10,576 bases of DNA from Paenibacillus sp. (GCA_029256665.1 JAQSXN010000078.1:1-10576); one strand, 5' to 3'. Shown: positions 1-6,184, numbered from the stretch's first letter. Translations and numbers: made by a program. Notes: generated by a model not told the origin, from the sequence alone.

Positions 1-81
1 TGCGATGTATAGTATATCGCTTATTCGGGAGGGATGAAGCGCTTACGATCATCGTTGCGAGAGGGGCGGGCTGGTAAATTG
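1..81. other. Region upstream of recA, no supported gene
   Basis: No gene can be supported here. On the + strand one frame stays open from the window edge to a TAA at 75-77 (about 24 codons) and another to a TGA at 35-37. Either could be the tail of an upstream gene; in related Bacillales that gene is often cinA, but neither short tail resembles a CinA C-terminus that I recognise. A 38-codon frame starting at ATG 34 abuts a GGGAGGG sequence with no spacer and runs through the recA promoter, so it is unlikely to be a gene. Confidence 0.35.
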
Positions 82-95
82 CGAATGTATGTTCG
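82..95. promoter_or_regulatory. LexA (SOS) box upstream of recA
   Basis: The 14-mer CGAATGTATGTTCG resembles the Gram-positive LexA/DinR operator (CGAAC-N4-GTTCG type). The right half GTTCG is perfect and the left half CGAAT has one change, C to T. It ends 9 bp before the recA -35 element, where LexA bound to it could hinder RNA polymerase. SOS control of recA by LexA is well established in Bacillales; binding to this exact copy is inferred. Confidence 0.85.
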
Positions 96-104
96 AAAAA
101 AAGC

Positions 105-133
105 TTGGCAACCCGTCCGAAATAAGGTATCAT
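105..133 (+). promoter_or_regulatory. Sigma-A promoter of recA
   Basis: The -35 element TTGGCA (105-110) matches 5 of 6 consensus bases, the spacer is exactly 17 bp, and the -10 element TATCAT (128-133) matches 5 of 6. The predicted transcription start is near 140. This leaves only about 7 nt before the ATG at 147 but about 25 nt before the TTG at 165, which helps decide the recA start. Confidence 0.75.
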
Positions 134-149
134 ACAATTATAAATCATG

Positions 150-164
150 AAGGATGTGAGTGAG
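150..164 (+). promoter_or_regulatory. Ribosome binding site deciding the recA TTG start
   Basis: AAGGA (150-154), in the context AAGGATG, lies 10 nt before TTG 165. The upstream ATG at 147 has no Shine-Dalgarno sequence at usable distance and would place this AAGGA inside the coding region. The site therefore supports TTG 165 as the true start. Confidence 0.65.
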
Positions 165-1223
165 TTGGCGGACCGTCGCGCAGCTTTGGATAACGCTCTT
201 CGTCAGATCGAGAAGCAATTTGGCAAGGGCTCCATTATGAAATTAGGGGAATCGACTCATATGCAAGTAGAGACCGTGCCGAGCGGCTCGCTTGCTTTAG
301 ATATCGCGCTCGGAATCGGCGGCTTGCCGCGCGGTCGGGTTATCGAAGTATACGGACCGGAATCTTCGGGTAAGACGACGGTTGCGCTGCACGCGATCGC
401 CGAAGTGCAACGCATTGGCGGACAGGCCGCTTTTATCGACGCCGAGCATGCGCTTGACCCGCTTTATGCGAGCAAGCTGGGCGTTAACATCGACGAGCTC
501 TTGCTGTCGCAGCCGGATACCGGCGAGCAGGCGCTCGAAATCGCGGAAGCGCTCGTGCGCAGCGGCGCCGTAGACATTATCGTCATCGACTCCGTCGCGG
601 CGCTCGTGCCTAAGGCTGAGATCGAGGGCGACATGGGCGATTCCCACGTGGGTCTTCAGGCTCGTCTGATGTCTCAGGCGCTTCGGAAGCTGTCCGGAGC
701 CATCTCCAAGTCGAAGACGATCGCCGTCTTCATTAACCAGCTTCGCGAGAAAGTCGGCGTTATGTTCGGCAATCCGGAGACGACGCCAGGCGGACGCGCG
801 CTGAAGTTCTACTCCAGCGTCAGACTGGACGTACGACGCATCGAGACGTTGAAGCAAGGCAACGACATGGTCGGCAACCGGACGCGTATCAAGGTCGTTA
901 AGAACAAGGTAGCGCCTCCGTTCAAGCAAGCGGAGATCGACATCATGTACGGCGAAGGCATCTCGAAGGAAGGCAGTCTTATCGACATTGGCGTCGAGAT
1001 GGACATCGTCCAGAAGAGCGGCGCCTGGTTCTCTTATAACGGCGAGCGTCTCGGCCAAGGTCGCGAGAATGCAAAGCAGTTCCTGAAAGAGAAGACGGAC
1101 TTCGCGGCAGAGATCGAGAAGCAGATTCGCGCGGCGAGCAATTTGTCCGCGACGGCTACTCCTGCCAACTTCTCTGGAGATGACGATGAGGACGAAGACG
1201 AATTCGACGATCTGGATGCATAA
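165..1223 (+). CDS. recA: RecA recombinase
   Basis: This is the DNA-dependent ATPase that forms filaments on single-stranded DNA, drives strand exchange and activates LexA self-cleavage. From TTG 165 it is 352 residues, typical of the family. Visible parts are the N-terminal helix with [12 protein letters not shown], Walker A GPESSGKT (64-71), a Walker B region ending VIDS (about 140-143), loop L1 around residues 154-165, loop L2 around 190-212, and an acidic tail (339-352) rich in Asp/Glu. TTG 165 is chosen over ATG 147 because it has the ribosome binding site, because ATG 147 would be almost leaderless, and because the resulting MADRRAAL start matches the N-terminus I recall for Paenibacillus RecA. 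A LexA box and sigma-A promoter lie upstream and a strong terminator follows. The function is certain; only the start is open, and the longer form adds 6 residues. Confidence 0.97.
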   Translation: MADRRAALDNALRQIEKQFGKGSIMKLGESTHMQVETVPSGSLALDIALGIGGLPRGRVIEVYGPESSGKTTVALHAIAEVQRIGGQAAFIDAEHALDPLYASKLGVNIDELLLSQPDTGEQALEIAEALVRSGAVDIIVIDSVAALVPKAEIEGDMGDSHVGLQARLMSQALRKLSGAISKSKTIAVFINQLREKVGVMFGNPETTPGGRALKFYSSVRLDVRRIETLKQGNDMVGNRTRIKVVKNKVAPPFKQAEIDIMYGEGISKEGSLIDIGVEMDIVQKSGAWFSYNGERLGQGRENAKQFLKEKTDFAAEIEKQIRAASNLSATATPANFSGDDDEDEDEFDDLDA

Positions 1224-1231
1224 GATACAAT

Positions 1232-1274
1232 AACATTTCGCCGCTCTCTAACGGGAGCGGCGAATGTTGTTTTT
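1232..1274 (+). terminator. Intrinsic terminator of recA
   Basis: A long hairpin pairs 1232-1248 with 1253-1268. It has about 16 base pairs, one bulged T at 1236 and a TAAC loop, and is followed by GTTTTT (1269-1274). It starts 9 nt after the recA stop. The stem is GC-rich in its upper half, so it should terminate efficiently. recX begins 41 nt further on, so recX transcription would depend on readthrough or an unseen promoter. Confidence 0.9.
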
Positions 1275-1314
1275 ACCCTCCACTTTCGGGGGAGGTCAGG
1301 GAGGCAGGCGAGTC

Positions 1315-2019
1315 ATGGACATCGAAGAAGTAGAGGTTTACCGGATCGATTCCGTTCGGCGGGATAAGAAGGAGAAACGTCGCTATCATCTACATGCGCT
1401 TCTTGCGGACGGAGACGAGCCTTTTTTAACCGTGCACGAAGATATATTGATTCGATATAGATTGATGAAGGACGGCGAAATGACCAAGGAGCAGGTTAAC
1501 GAAATTCGCGACGAGGATTGCCGTTATCAGGCCTATATACTCGCAGTAGCGTATTTGGGAGCCAAGCCGAGGACAAGCAAGCAGATTCAGCAGTATTTGA
1601 CAAGAAAAGAGCTTGAAGCACCCCATATCGAATATGCGATCGAACGTTTAGAATCCGAGAAGCTGGTAGATGATGAACAATATGCGCGGCATTTCGCTGA
1701 GAGCCGATTACGCTCTGGAACTAAGGGAAGACTAATGATCCGGCAGGAGCTGCAACAACGCGGAGTTTCCAAACAGGCGGCATCAGAAGCGTTGTCCGAG
1801 CTTGACCGCGGCAGCGAGCTGGAGTCCGCGATCGCGCTTGCGCATAAGAAAGCGAGATCGTTAAACGGCGATGCGGCCAAACGCAGAACAAAGCTGATCG
1901 GATTTCTGATGCGACGCGGATTTCCCGGAGATATCGTCAGAGAAGCGGTGAAGTCGGTCAACTTGTCGACCGACGACGACCTGGAAGAGGAAGATGATGG
2001 CGTTTTGCTTGACAACTGA
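1315..2019 (+). CDS. recX: RecX, regulatory protein for RecA
   Basis: RecX binds RecA filaments and modulates their growth and ATPase or recombinase activity. The 234-residue product is all-helical, with the tandem three-helix repeats expected of the family. Recognisable segments are RTSKQIQQYL (86-95), LVDDEQYARHFAESR (117-131), KGRLMIRQELQQRG (137-150) and KLIGFLMRRGFPGDIVREAV (193-212). The N-terminal about 75 residues are charged and the tail (219-228) is acidic. ATG 1315 is chosen because GGGAGG (1299-1304) lies 10 nt upstream. A longer in-frame ATG at 1264 sits inside the recA terminator stem and is rejected. Adjacency to recA is the classic arrangement, but here a strong terminator intervenes. 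The 3' end overlaps the -35 element of the next transcription unit. Confidence 0.92.
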   Translation: MDIEEVEVYRIDSVRRDKKEKRRYHLHALLADGDEPFLTVHEDILIRYRLMKDGEMTKEQVNEIRDEDCRYQAYILAVAYLGAKPRTSKQIQQYLTRKELEAPHIEYAIERLESEKLVDDEQYARHFAESRLRSGTKGRLMIRQELQQRGVSKQAASEALSELDRGSELESAIALAHKKARSLNGDAAKRRTKLIGFLMRRGFPGDIVREAVKSVNLSTDDDLEEEDDGVLLDN

Positions 2020-2038
2020 AATTGCGAACAGATAAAAT
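2009..2038 (+). promoter_or_regulatory. Sigma-A promoter of rny, overlapping recX 3' end
   Basis: A perfect -35 TTGACA (2009-2014) lies within the last recX codons. After an 18-bp spacer comes TAAAAT (2033-2038), 5 of 6 matches to the -10 consensus. Transcription would start near 2045 and give a leader of about 155 nt before rny. A -35 box formed by coding sequence can arise by chance, but the pair is the best match in the recX-rny gap. Confidence 0.65.
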
Positions 2039-2056
2039 GAGGTTGTATTCCTTTTC

Positions 2057-2103
2057 ATTTGGATCGATTTTTCTTCCAAAAGTTGATTCAAATCGTTTTT
2101 TTT
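2057..2103 (+). terminator. Hairpin plus T8 in the rny leader (attenuator-like)
   Basis: ATTTGGATC (2057-2065) can pair with GATTCAAAT (2085-2093) as 9 pairs including one G-U, with possible inner TTTT/AAAA pairing. Two bases later comes an uninterrupted T8 run (2096-2103). A competing stem, CGATTT (2065-2070) with AAATCG (2090-2095), directly abuts the T run. The stem is AT-rich and of moderate strength. It may terminate recX readthrough, attenuate the promoter at 2009-2038, or both. The rest of the leader (2104-2186) shows only a weak CCAAG/CTTGG hairpin at 2161-2176. Confidence 0.5.
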
Positions 2104-2201
2104 CGTCAAAATGGTACATGATGAAACGGTTTGGAAGCCGGTTAAAAACCTAATAACATCCCAAGCAGTGCCTTGGTGTATGCAGCAAGGAGGTGAACAA
2201 G

Positions 2202-3752
2202 ATGGATGGAATAGACATCTGGATCTTGATTCTGATTTGTATCCTTGTTGGCGCAATTTTCTTTGGGATTGGTTATTTTTATCGCAAGTCGATTGCAGAA
2301 GCCAAAATTTCGACTGCTGAGCAAGCTGCGGTTCAAATCGTAGAAAATGCGAAAAAAGACGCAGAAGCTCAAAAGAAAGAAACGGTGCTAGAGGCAAAAG
2401 ACGAAGTCCACAGACTACGTGCAGAAGCTGAAAAAGACATCCGCGAGCGCCGTAACGAGTCGCAACGTCTGGAAAGACGGCTGCTCCAGAAGGAAGAGTC
2501 GCTGGATAAGAAGTTAGAAGCGCTAGAACGCAAAGAAGAGACCGTAGCCAACAAGGAGAAAAGAATCGAAGAAACCCAAGAACAAATCGACTCCATTTAC
2601 AAACAGCAGCTTAGCGAGCTAGAGCGTATATCCAGCTTAACGATGGAAGACGCGAAGTCGATCATCCTGAGCAACGTCGAGCAGGAGGTTCGTCACGAAA
2701 CAGCTCAAATGATCAAAGAGATCGAGCAGCAAGCAAAGGAAGAGGCCGACAAAAAAGCGCGTGACATTATTTCTTTGGCTATTCAACGTTGCGCAGCCGA
2801 TCATGTGGCGGAAACGACGGTATCCGTCGTCACCCTGCCGAATGAGGAAATGAAAGGCCGCATTATCGGACGTGAAGGCCGCAATATCCGTGCTTTGGAA
2901 ACATTGACCGGTATCGATCTCATAATCGACGATACACCGGAAGCGGTCATTTTGTCCGGCTTTGACCCGATCAGACGTGAAATTGCACGTACTTCTCTTG
3001 AAAAGCTGGTTGCCGACGGTCGTATCCACCCAGCCCGTATCGAAGAAATGGTCGAGAAATCCCGCAAGGAAATCGACGAGCGAGTTCGCGAATACGGCGA
3101 ACAAGCGACTTTCGAGGTTGGCGTGCACGGCTTGCATCCGGATCTGATCAAAATTCTTGGAAGGCTTAAGTACCGGACAAGCTATGGTCAGAACGTGCTC
3201 AAGCATTCGATGGAGGTTGCCTATCTGACAGGCTTGATGGCAGCGGAGCTAGGCGAAGACATTACGCTGGCGAAGCGCGCGGGATTGCTGCATGATATCG
3301 GCAAAGCGCTAGACCACGAAGTGGAAGGCTCCCATGTCGAAATTGGCGTGGAGCTGGCTAAGAAATACAAGGAACATCCGGTTGTCATCAACAGTATCGC
3401 TTCCCATCACGGGGACACGGAAGCTACGTCCGTTATCGCGATGCTGGTCGGCGCAGCGGACGCCTTGTCGGCCGCACGCCCAGGCGCGCGCCGCGAGACG
3501 CTGGAGACGTATATCAAGCGACTGGAGAAGCTCGAAGCGATTACCGAATCGTTCGACGGCGTCGAAAAGTCATATGCGATCCAGGCCGGACGCGAAGTAC
3601 GCGTCATGGTGCAACCTGAAAAGATTGATGATACGGAAGCATTCCGTCTTGCTCGCGATATAACGAAAAAGATCGAGAGCGAACTCGATTATCCGGGACA
3701 TATTAAAGTTACGGTTATTCGTGAAACAAGAGCGGTGGAATACGCCAAATAA
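2202..3752 (+). CDS. rny: RNase Y endoribonuclease
   Basis: RNase Y is the membrane-anchored endonuclease that starts bulk mRNA decay in many Firmicutes. The 516-residue product shows the full family layout. One transmembrane helix (about 6-26) comes first, then a long charged coiled coil rich in Glu/Lys/Arg (about 30-190). The KH RNA-binding core [10 protein letters not shown] follows at 219-228. The HD metal-dependent phosphohydrolase domain has H335, the HD pair H364-D365 in HDIGKALD, and SHHGD at 401-405. ATG 2202 is chosen because AAGGAGGTG (2187-2195) sits 6 nt upstream; a GTG at 2193 lies inside that ribosome binding site. It has its own promoter with a long, structured leader, and a hairpin separates it from ymdB. 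Because RNase Y cleaves mRNA, autoregulation through this leader is possible but is only inference. Confidence 0.97.
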   Translation: MDGIDIWILILICILVGAIFFGIGYFYRKSIAEAKISTAEQAAVQIVENAKKDAEAQKKETVLEAKDEVHRLRAEAEKDIRERRNESQRLERRLLQKEESLDKKLEALERKEETVANKEKRIEETQEQIDSIYKQQLSELERISSLTMEDAKSIILSNVEQEVRHETAQMIKEIEQQAKEEADKKARDIISLAIQRCAADHVAETTVSVVTLPNEEMKGRIIGREGRNIRALETLTGIDLIIDDTPEAVILSGFDPIRREIARTSLEKLVADGRIHPARIEEMVEKSRKEIDERVREYGEQATFEVGVHGLHPDLIKILGRLKYRTSYGQNVLKHSMEVAYLTGLMAAELGEDITLAKRAGLLHDIGKALDHEVEGSHVEIGVELAKKYKEHPVVINSIASHHGDTEATSVIAMLVGAADALSAARPGARRETLETYIKRLEKLEAITESFDGVEKSYAIQAGREVRVMVQPEKIDDTEAFRLARDITKKIESELDYPGHIKVTVIRETRAVEYAK

Positions 3753-3761
3753 GCAAGATGG

Positions 3762-3792
3762 GGAAAAGTGGCTGCTTGTCAGCCACTTTTCT
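3762..3792 (+). terminator. Terminator-like hairpin after rny
   Basis: GAAAAGTGGCT (3763-3773) pairs perfectly with AGCCACTTTTC (3781-3791) around a 7-nt loop, with one further G-U pair at the base. The only T run (TTTT, 3787-3790) is within the 3' arm, so termination may be partial and allow readthrough into ymdB. No convincing separate ymdB promoter was seen in 3793-3826. Confidence 0.6.
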
Positions 3793-3826
3793 GCATAGTG
3801 GGCTGTGAATAGAAAGGGTAATGAAC

Positions 3827-4621
3827 ATGAAAGTGTTATTTATCGGAGACATTGTCGGCAATGTAGGCAGAAGCGCGCTCAAGCAAGTGTTGCCGGCGTT
3901 GCGATCAAAACATAATCCAACCTTGATCGTCGTTAACGGCGAGAACGCCGCTGCGGGCAGAGGAATCACGAAGGCCATCGCCAAAGAATTTTTTGACGCC
4001 GGCGTTAACGGCATCACGATGGGCAATCATACCTGGGACAACAAGGACATCTTCGAATGGATCGACGAAGAGCCGCGAATCGTGCGCCCCGCCAACTTTT
4101 CCTCGGAAGCTCCGGGACAAGGAATGACGGTAATCGGGTCCGGCAGCAAGAAGCTGGCCATCATTAATCTGCAGGGACGCGCGTTTTTGCCTCCCAACGA
4201 TTGTCCGTTCCGCAAAGCCGACGAGCTGATCGAAGAAGCGAGCCAACATACAAACGCCATTTTAGTCGACTTTCATGCAGAAGCGACGTCGGAGAAAATC
4301 GCCATGGGTTGGTATTTGGACGGACGCGCATCGGTCGTGTTGGGCACGCATACCCATGTACAAACGAACGATGACACGATTTTGCCGGGCGGTACCGGGT
4401 ATTTGACCGACGTCGGCATGGTGGGCTCCAAGGAAGGCGTGCTCGGCATGGAGCGAAGCGCCGTATTGCATCGCTTCCTGACTGGGCTTCCGGCAAGATT
4501 CGTCGTCGACGAAGGCAAGTGGCATCTGCATGGACTCGTCATTACGATCGATGATGACAGCGGCCGCGCGACGAAGCTGGAGAAGGTTCGAATGACGGAA
4601 GAAGATTGGCTTCTCATGTAG
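3827..4621 (+). CDS. ymdB: YmdB-family metallophosphoesterase (2',3'-cyclic nucleotide phosphodiesterase)
   Basis: This family is a two-metal phosphodiesterase. The B. subtilis member hydrolyses 2',3'-cAMP and is needed for the switch between motility and biofilm states. The 264-residue product has the same length as B. subtilis YmdB and every expected metal or active-site residue: D8 (LFIGDIVG), E39-N40 (NGEN), N67-H68 (GNHTWD), H150, and H175/H177 (GTHTHVQT). No signal peptide or membrane helix is seen. ATG 3827 is preferred because AGAAAGGG (3811-3818) lies 8 nt upstream; for the in-frame ATG at 3821 the spacing would be only 2 nt. It follows rny, as in Bacillus. 2',3'-cyclic nucleotides are typical RNA cleavage products, so the pairing with an RNase is suggestive, but a direct link is inference. 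Confidence 0.95.
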   Translation: MKVLFIGDIVGNVGRSALKQVLPALRSKHNPTLIVVNGENAAAGRGITKAIAKEFFDAGVNGITMGNHTWDNKDIFEWIDEEPRIVRPANFSSEAPGQGMTVIGSGSKKLAIINLQGRAFLPPNDCPFRKADELIEEASQHTNAILVDFHAEATSEKIAMGWYLDGRASVVLGTHTHVQTNDDTILPGGTGYLTDVGMVGSKEGVLGMERSAVLHRFLTGLPARFVVDEGKWHLHGLVITIDDDSGRATKLEKVRMTEEDWLLM

Positions 4622-4623
4622 AG

Positions 4624-4657
4624 AAGTCTTTTTTTGTTCGCAAAAGTCAGACTTTTC
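4624..4657 (+). terminator. Hairpin after ymdB, possible weak terminator
   Basis: AAGTCT (4624-4629) pairs with AGACTT (4649-4654), and an inner TTTTG/CAAAA helix is capped by a stable TTCG tetraloop (4637-4640), with a small internal loop between the two helices. Only a short TTC follows, so the structure may act as a weak terminator or as 3'-end protection. Confidence 0.5.
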
Positions 4658-4687
4658 AGAATCGTTTGTCGAGTTAGTCCAAGAAAA

Positions 4688-4716
4688 GCAGGAATCTTTC
4701 TCCTTCTCTCGAATAC
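4688..4716 (+). promoter_or_regulatory. Sigma-H-like promoter of spoVS
   Basis: GCAGGAATC (4688-4696) matches the sigma-H -35 pattern RNAGGAWWW at all but the last position. After exactly 11 bp, CTCGAATAC (4708-4716) matches the core GAAT of the -10 pattern RNNGAATWW, with mismatches at its first and last positions. The gap ends 47 nt before the spoVS start. spoVS is sigma-H dependent in B. subtilis, so the element fits known biology; use in this organism is inferred. Confidence 0.65.
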
Positions 4717-4763
4717 TATTTTAGAAGTGGAATCCATCCAACATTCTAGGGGAGGTACTATTC

Positions 4764-5024
4764 ATGGACGTATTAAAGGTATCGGCCAAGTCCAATCCAA
4801 ATTCCGTCGCAGGCGCGCTCGCGGGCGTGCTACGCGAACGGGGCGGTGCCGAGCTGCAAGCGATCGGCGCGGGCGCGCTCAATCAAGCGATCAAAGCGGT
4901 TGCGATAGCCCGTGGATTTGTGGCCCCGAGCGGGGTGGATCTCATCTGCATTCCGGCTTTTACGGACATTGTCATCGACGGGGAAGACCGTACGGCCATT
5001 AAACTGATCGTCGAGCCGCGATAA
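4764..5024 (+). CDS. spoVS: Stage V sporulation protein S
   Basis: SpoVS is a small, highly conserved protein of the Alba-like fold, required in B. subtilis for progression to late sporulation and affecting septation; its molecular partner is not firmly known. The product is 86 residues, the exact family length. It carries the near-invariant stretches LKVSAKSNPNSVAGALAGVL, AIGAGALNQAIKAVAIARG, VAPSGVDLICIPAF and TAIKLIVEPR, so it is unmistakable. ATG 4764 has GGGGAGG (4749-4755) 8 nt upstream. A sigma-H-like promoter precedes it and an intrinsic terminator follows at 5057-5083, so it is probably monocistronic. Its presence points strongly to an endospore former, although SpoVS homologues also occur in a few non-sporulating lineages. 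Confidence 0.97.
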   Translation: MDVLKVSAKSNPNSVAGALAGVLRERGGAELQAIGAGALNQAIKAVAIARGFVAPSGVDLICIPAFTDIVIDGEDRTAIKLIVEPR

Positions 5025-5056
5025 CGAGAAATGAACTTGCCATGTCGCCTAATCTG

Positions 5057-5083
5057 CCTGTTTACGCCGTAGACAGGTTTTTT
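5057..5083 (+). terminator. Intrinsic terminator of spoVS
   Basis: CCTGTTTAC (5057-5065) pairs with GTAGACAGG (5069-5077), nine pairs including one G-U, around a GCC triloop. T6 (5078-5083) follows directly. It starts 33 nt after the spoVS stop. No good promoter is visible between it and the dipeptidase start at 5141, so that gene may depend on readthrough. Confidence 0.88.
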
Positions 5084-5140
5084 GCTTTGTGTGGCGGTCT
5101 GCCGATGGAGAGGATTGGGAGTTATGAGGAGGAGGAAGCC

Positions 5141-6076
5141 ATGATTGATTTCCATTGCGACGTATTAAGCAAGCTGCTGGAGGATCGGCGAATTCGGTTT
5201 AGCGGCGGCGAGGAAGGAAGCCTTGACGTTACGTTCGAGCGGTTAAGAGACTCGGGGGTGCTGCTGCAGACCTTTGCTATTTATATTTCCTCCGGGCAGT
5301 CGGGGACGATGGACCCGATCTGGGAATCGGTGGACCTGTTTTACGAGCAAGTCTTGGGCTGCGACGGCATGAAACTCGTAACGACGGCTGCCGATCTGGA
5401 CGATTGTCTGTCGACAGGCAAGACGGGTGCATTATTGTCATTGGAAGGCGTCGGAGGCTTGCAGGGGAGACTGTCGATGCTAAGACTGTTGTACAGGCTT
5501 GGCGTACGTGCGGCGGGGATAACATGGAATCAGGCGAACTGGGCGGCGGACGGCGTGATGGAGCCCCGAGGCGCAGGCTTGACAGGAGAAGGCCGATCAT
5601 TTGTGACGGCTTGCAACGAGCTCGGCATCATCGTCGACGTCTCGCATTTGTCGGAACGCGCGTTCTGGGATGTCATGGCTGTGTCCGTCAAACCCGTCAT
5701 CGCGTCGCATTCCAATGCTCGCAGCGTTTGCGATCATCCGCGCAATCTCGATGATCGGCAGCTGGAGGCGATCATTCAAAGCAACGGGAGAATCGGATTA
5801 ACATATGTCCCGTGGTTCGTAACGGCGACCGGGCATGCGAGCGTTTCGGACTTGCTCAGGCATGTCGATCATATTTGCGGATTAGGCGGAGAGAAAAATG
5901 TGATGCTGGGCTCTGATTTCGACGGAATCGATCGGCATATGAGCGATCTCATCCATCCGGGCAAGGTGTATCTATTGCGCGATGAGCTGCTGAACCATTA
6001 TTCCTCCACGCAGGTATCGGCATTTTTCCAGGATAATGCATATGCGTTTCTGAAGGAGCAATTGCCGCCGGCTTAA
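5141..6076 (+). CDS. Membrane-dipeptidase-family (M19) zinc dipeptidase
   Basis: The protein belongs to peptidase family M19 (renal/membrane dipeptidase fold, amidohydrolase superfamily TIM barrel), which hydrolyses dipeptides, including some with D-residues, using two zinc ions. In the 311-residue product I see the expected ligands: H5 and D7 (DFHCD), bridging E102 (SLEGVGG), H169 (VSHLSE), H190 (ASHSNAR) and D259 (GSDFDGI). A C-terminal DNAYAFL motif matches the family ending. No signal peptide or lipid anchor is present, so it is likely cytoplasmic, as in most bacterial members. ATG 5141 is chosen because GAGGAGGAGG (5126-5135) lies just upstream and MIDFHCD is the normal N-terminus. The longer frame from 5042 would cross the spoVS terminator. 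The exact substrate (L,D- or D,L-dipeptides, perhaps from cell-wall or spore turnover) cannot be read from the sequence. Confidence 0.92.
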   Translation: MIDFHCDVLSKLLEDRRIRFSGGEEGSLDVTFERLRDSGVLLQTFAIYISSGQSGTMDPIWESVDLFYEQVLGCDGMKLVTTAADLDDCLSTGKTGALLSLEGVGGLQGRLSMLRLLYRLGVRAAGITWNQANWAADGVMEPRGAGLTGEGRSFVTACNELGIIVDVSHLSERAFWDVMAVSVKPVIASHSNARSVCDHPRNLDDRQLEAIIQSNGRIGLTYVPWFVTATGHASVSDLLRHVDHICGLGGEKNVMLGSDFDGIDRHMSDLIHPGKVYLLRDELLNHYSSTQVSAFFQDNAYAFLKEQLPPA

Positions 6077-6086
6077 CGGACAAGAA

Positions 6087-6115
6087 GGGGCTGCCCCGCA
6101 CTCAGGGGCGGTCCC
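6087..6115. terminator. GC-rich hairpin after the dipeptidase gene, lacking a T run
   Basis: GGGGCTGCCCC (6087-6097) pairs with GGGGCGGTCCC (6105-6115) as 11 pairs including two G-U, around loop GCACTCA. It starts 10 nt after the dipeptidase stop, where a terminator is expected, but GCGCATTGCC follows instead of a T run. It may be a decayed or factor-dependent terminator, or an mRNA 3'-end stabiliser. Confidence 0.5.
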
Positions 6116-6151
6116 GCGCATTGCCATCTCAAAGCGATATCGTTTTCATCG

Positions 6152-6183
6152 AAACATGTTATGTTTTAATTAAACGTTTACAT
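6152..6183. promoter_or_regulatory. Palindrome cluster and cre-like site upstream of korA
   Basis: Three palindromes lie side by side: AAACAT-GTT-ATGTTT (6152-6166), TTTAATTAAA (6165-6174) and AAACGTTT (6172-6179). The 16-mer at 6168-6183, ending AACGTTTACAT, fits the CcpA cre consensus WTGNAANCGNWNNCAW except for the second and third bases. It ends directly before the first candidate -35 element. Catabolite control of a 2-oxoacid oxidoreductase is plausible, but the left half-site is poor, so the regulator is uncertain. Confidence 0.4.
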
Positions 6184-6184
6184 A

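Noticed and set aside
34..150. 38-codon + strand frame starting at ATG 34 after GGGAGGG
   Set aside because: The ribosome binding sequence abuts the ATG with no spacer, the product is a basic, low-complexity peptide with no family resemblance, and the frame spans the LexA box and recA promoter.
297..1058. 253-codon minus-strand frame opposite recA
   Set aside because: It is antisense to a certain gene. It is an Arg/Asp/Leu-rich translation typical of the opposite strand of GC-biased coding DNA, with no ribosome binding site or recognisable domain.
1275..1299. CCTCC/GGAGG pairing before recX as a ribosome-binding-site-hiding switch
   Set aside because: The stem has only about 5 pairs and would hide the first GGGGAGG (1289-1295), not the GGGAGG that serves ATG 1315.
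1264..1314. Longer recX start at ATG 1264
   Set aside because: The codons lie in the 3' arm and T run of the recA terminator; ATG 1315 has a good ribosome binding site.
1861..2397. 178-codon minus-strand frame across recX end, the intergenic region and rny start
   Set aside because: It crosses a promoter, a hairpin and two real genes on the other strand; there is no plausible start context or domain.
4634..5002. 122-codon + strand frame overlapping spoVS
   Set aside because: It is a shifted-frame shadow of spoVS that begins in the post-ymdB hairpin; the SpoVS frame is unmistakable.
5042..5140. 33-residue N-terminal extension of the dipeptidase
   Set aside because: It would be encoded across the spoVS terminator; the real ribosome binding site and family N-terminus place the start at 5141.
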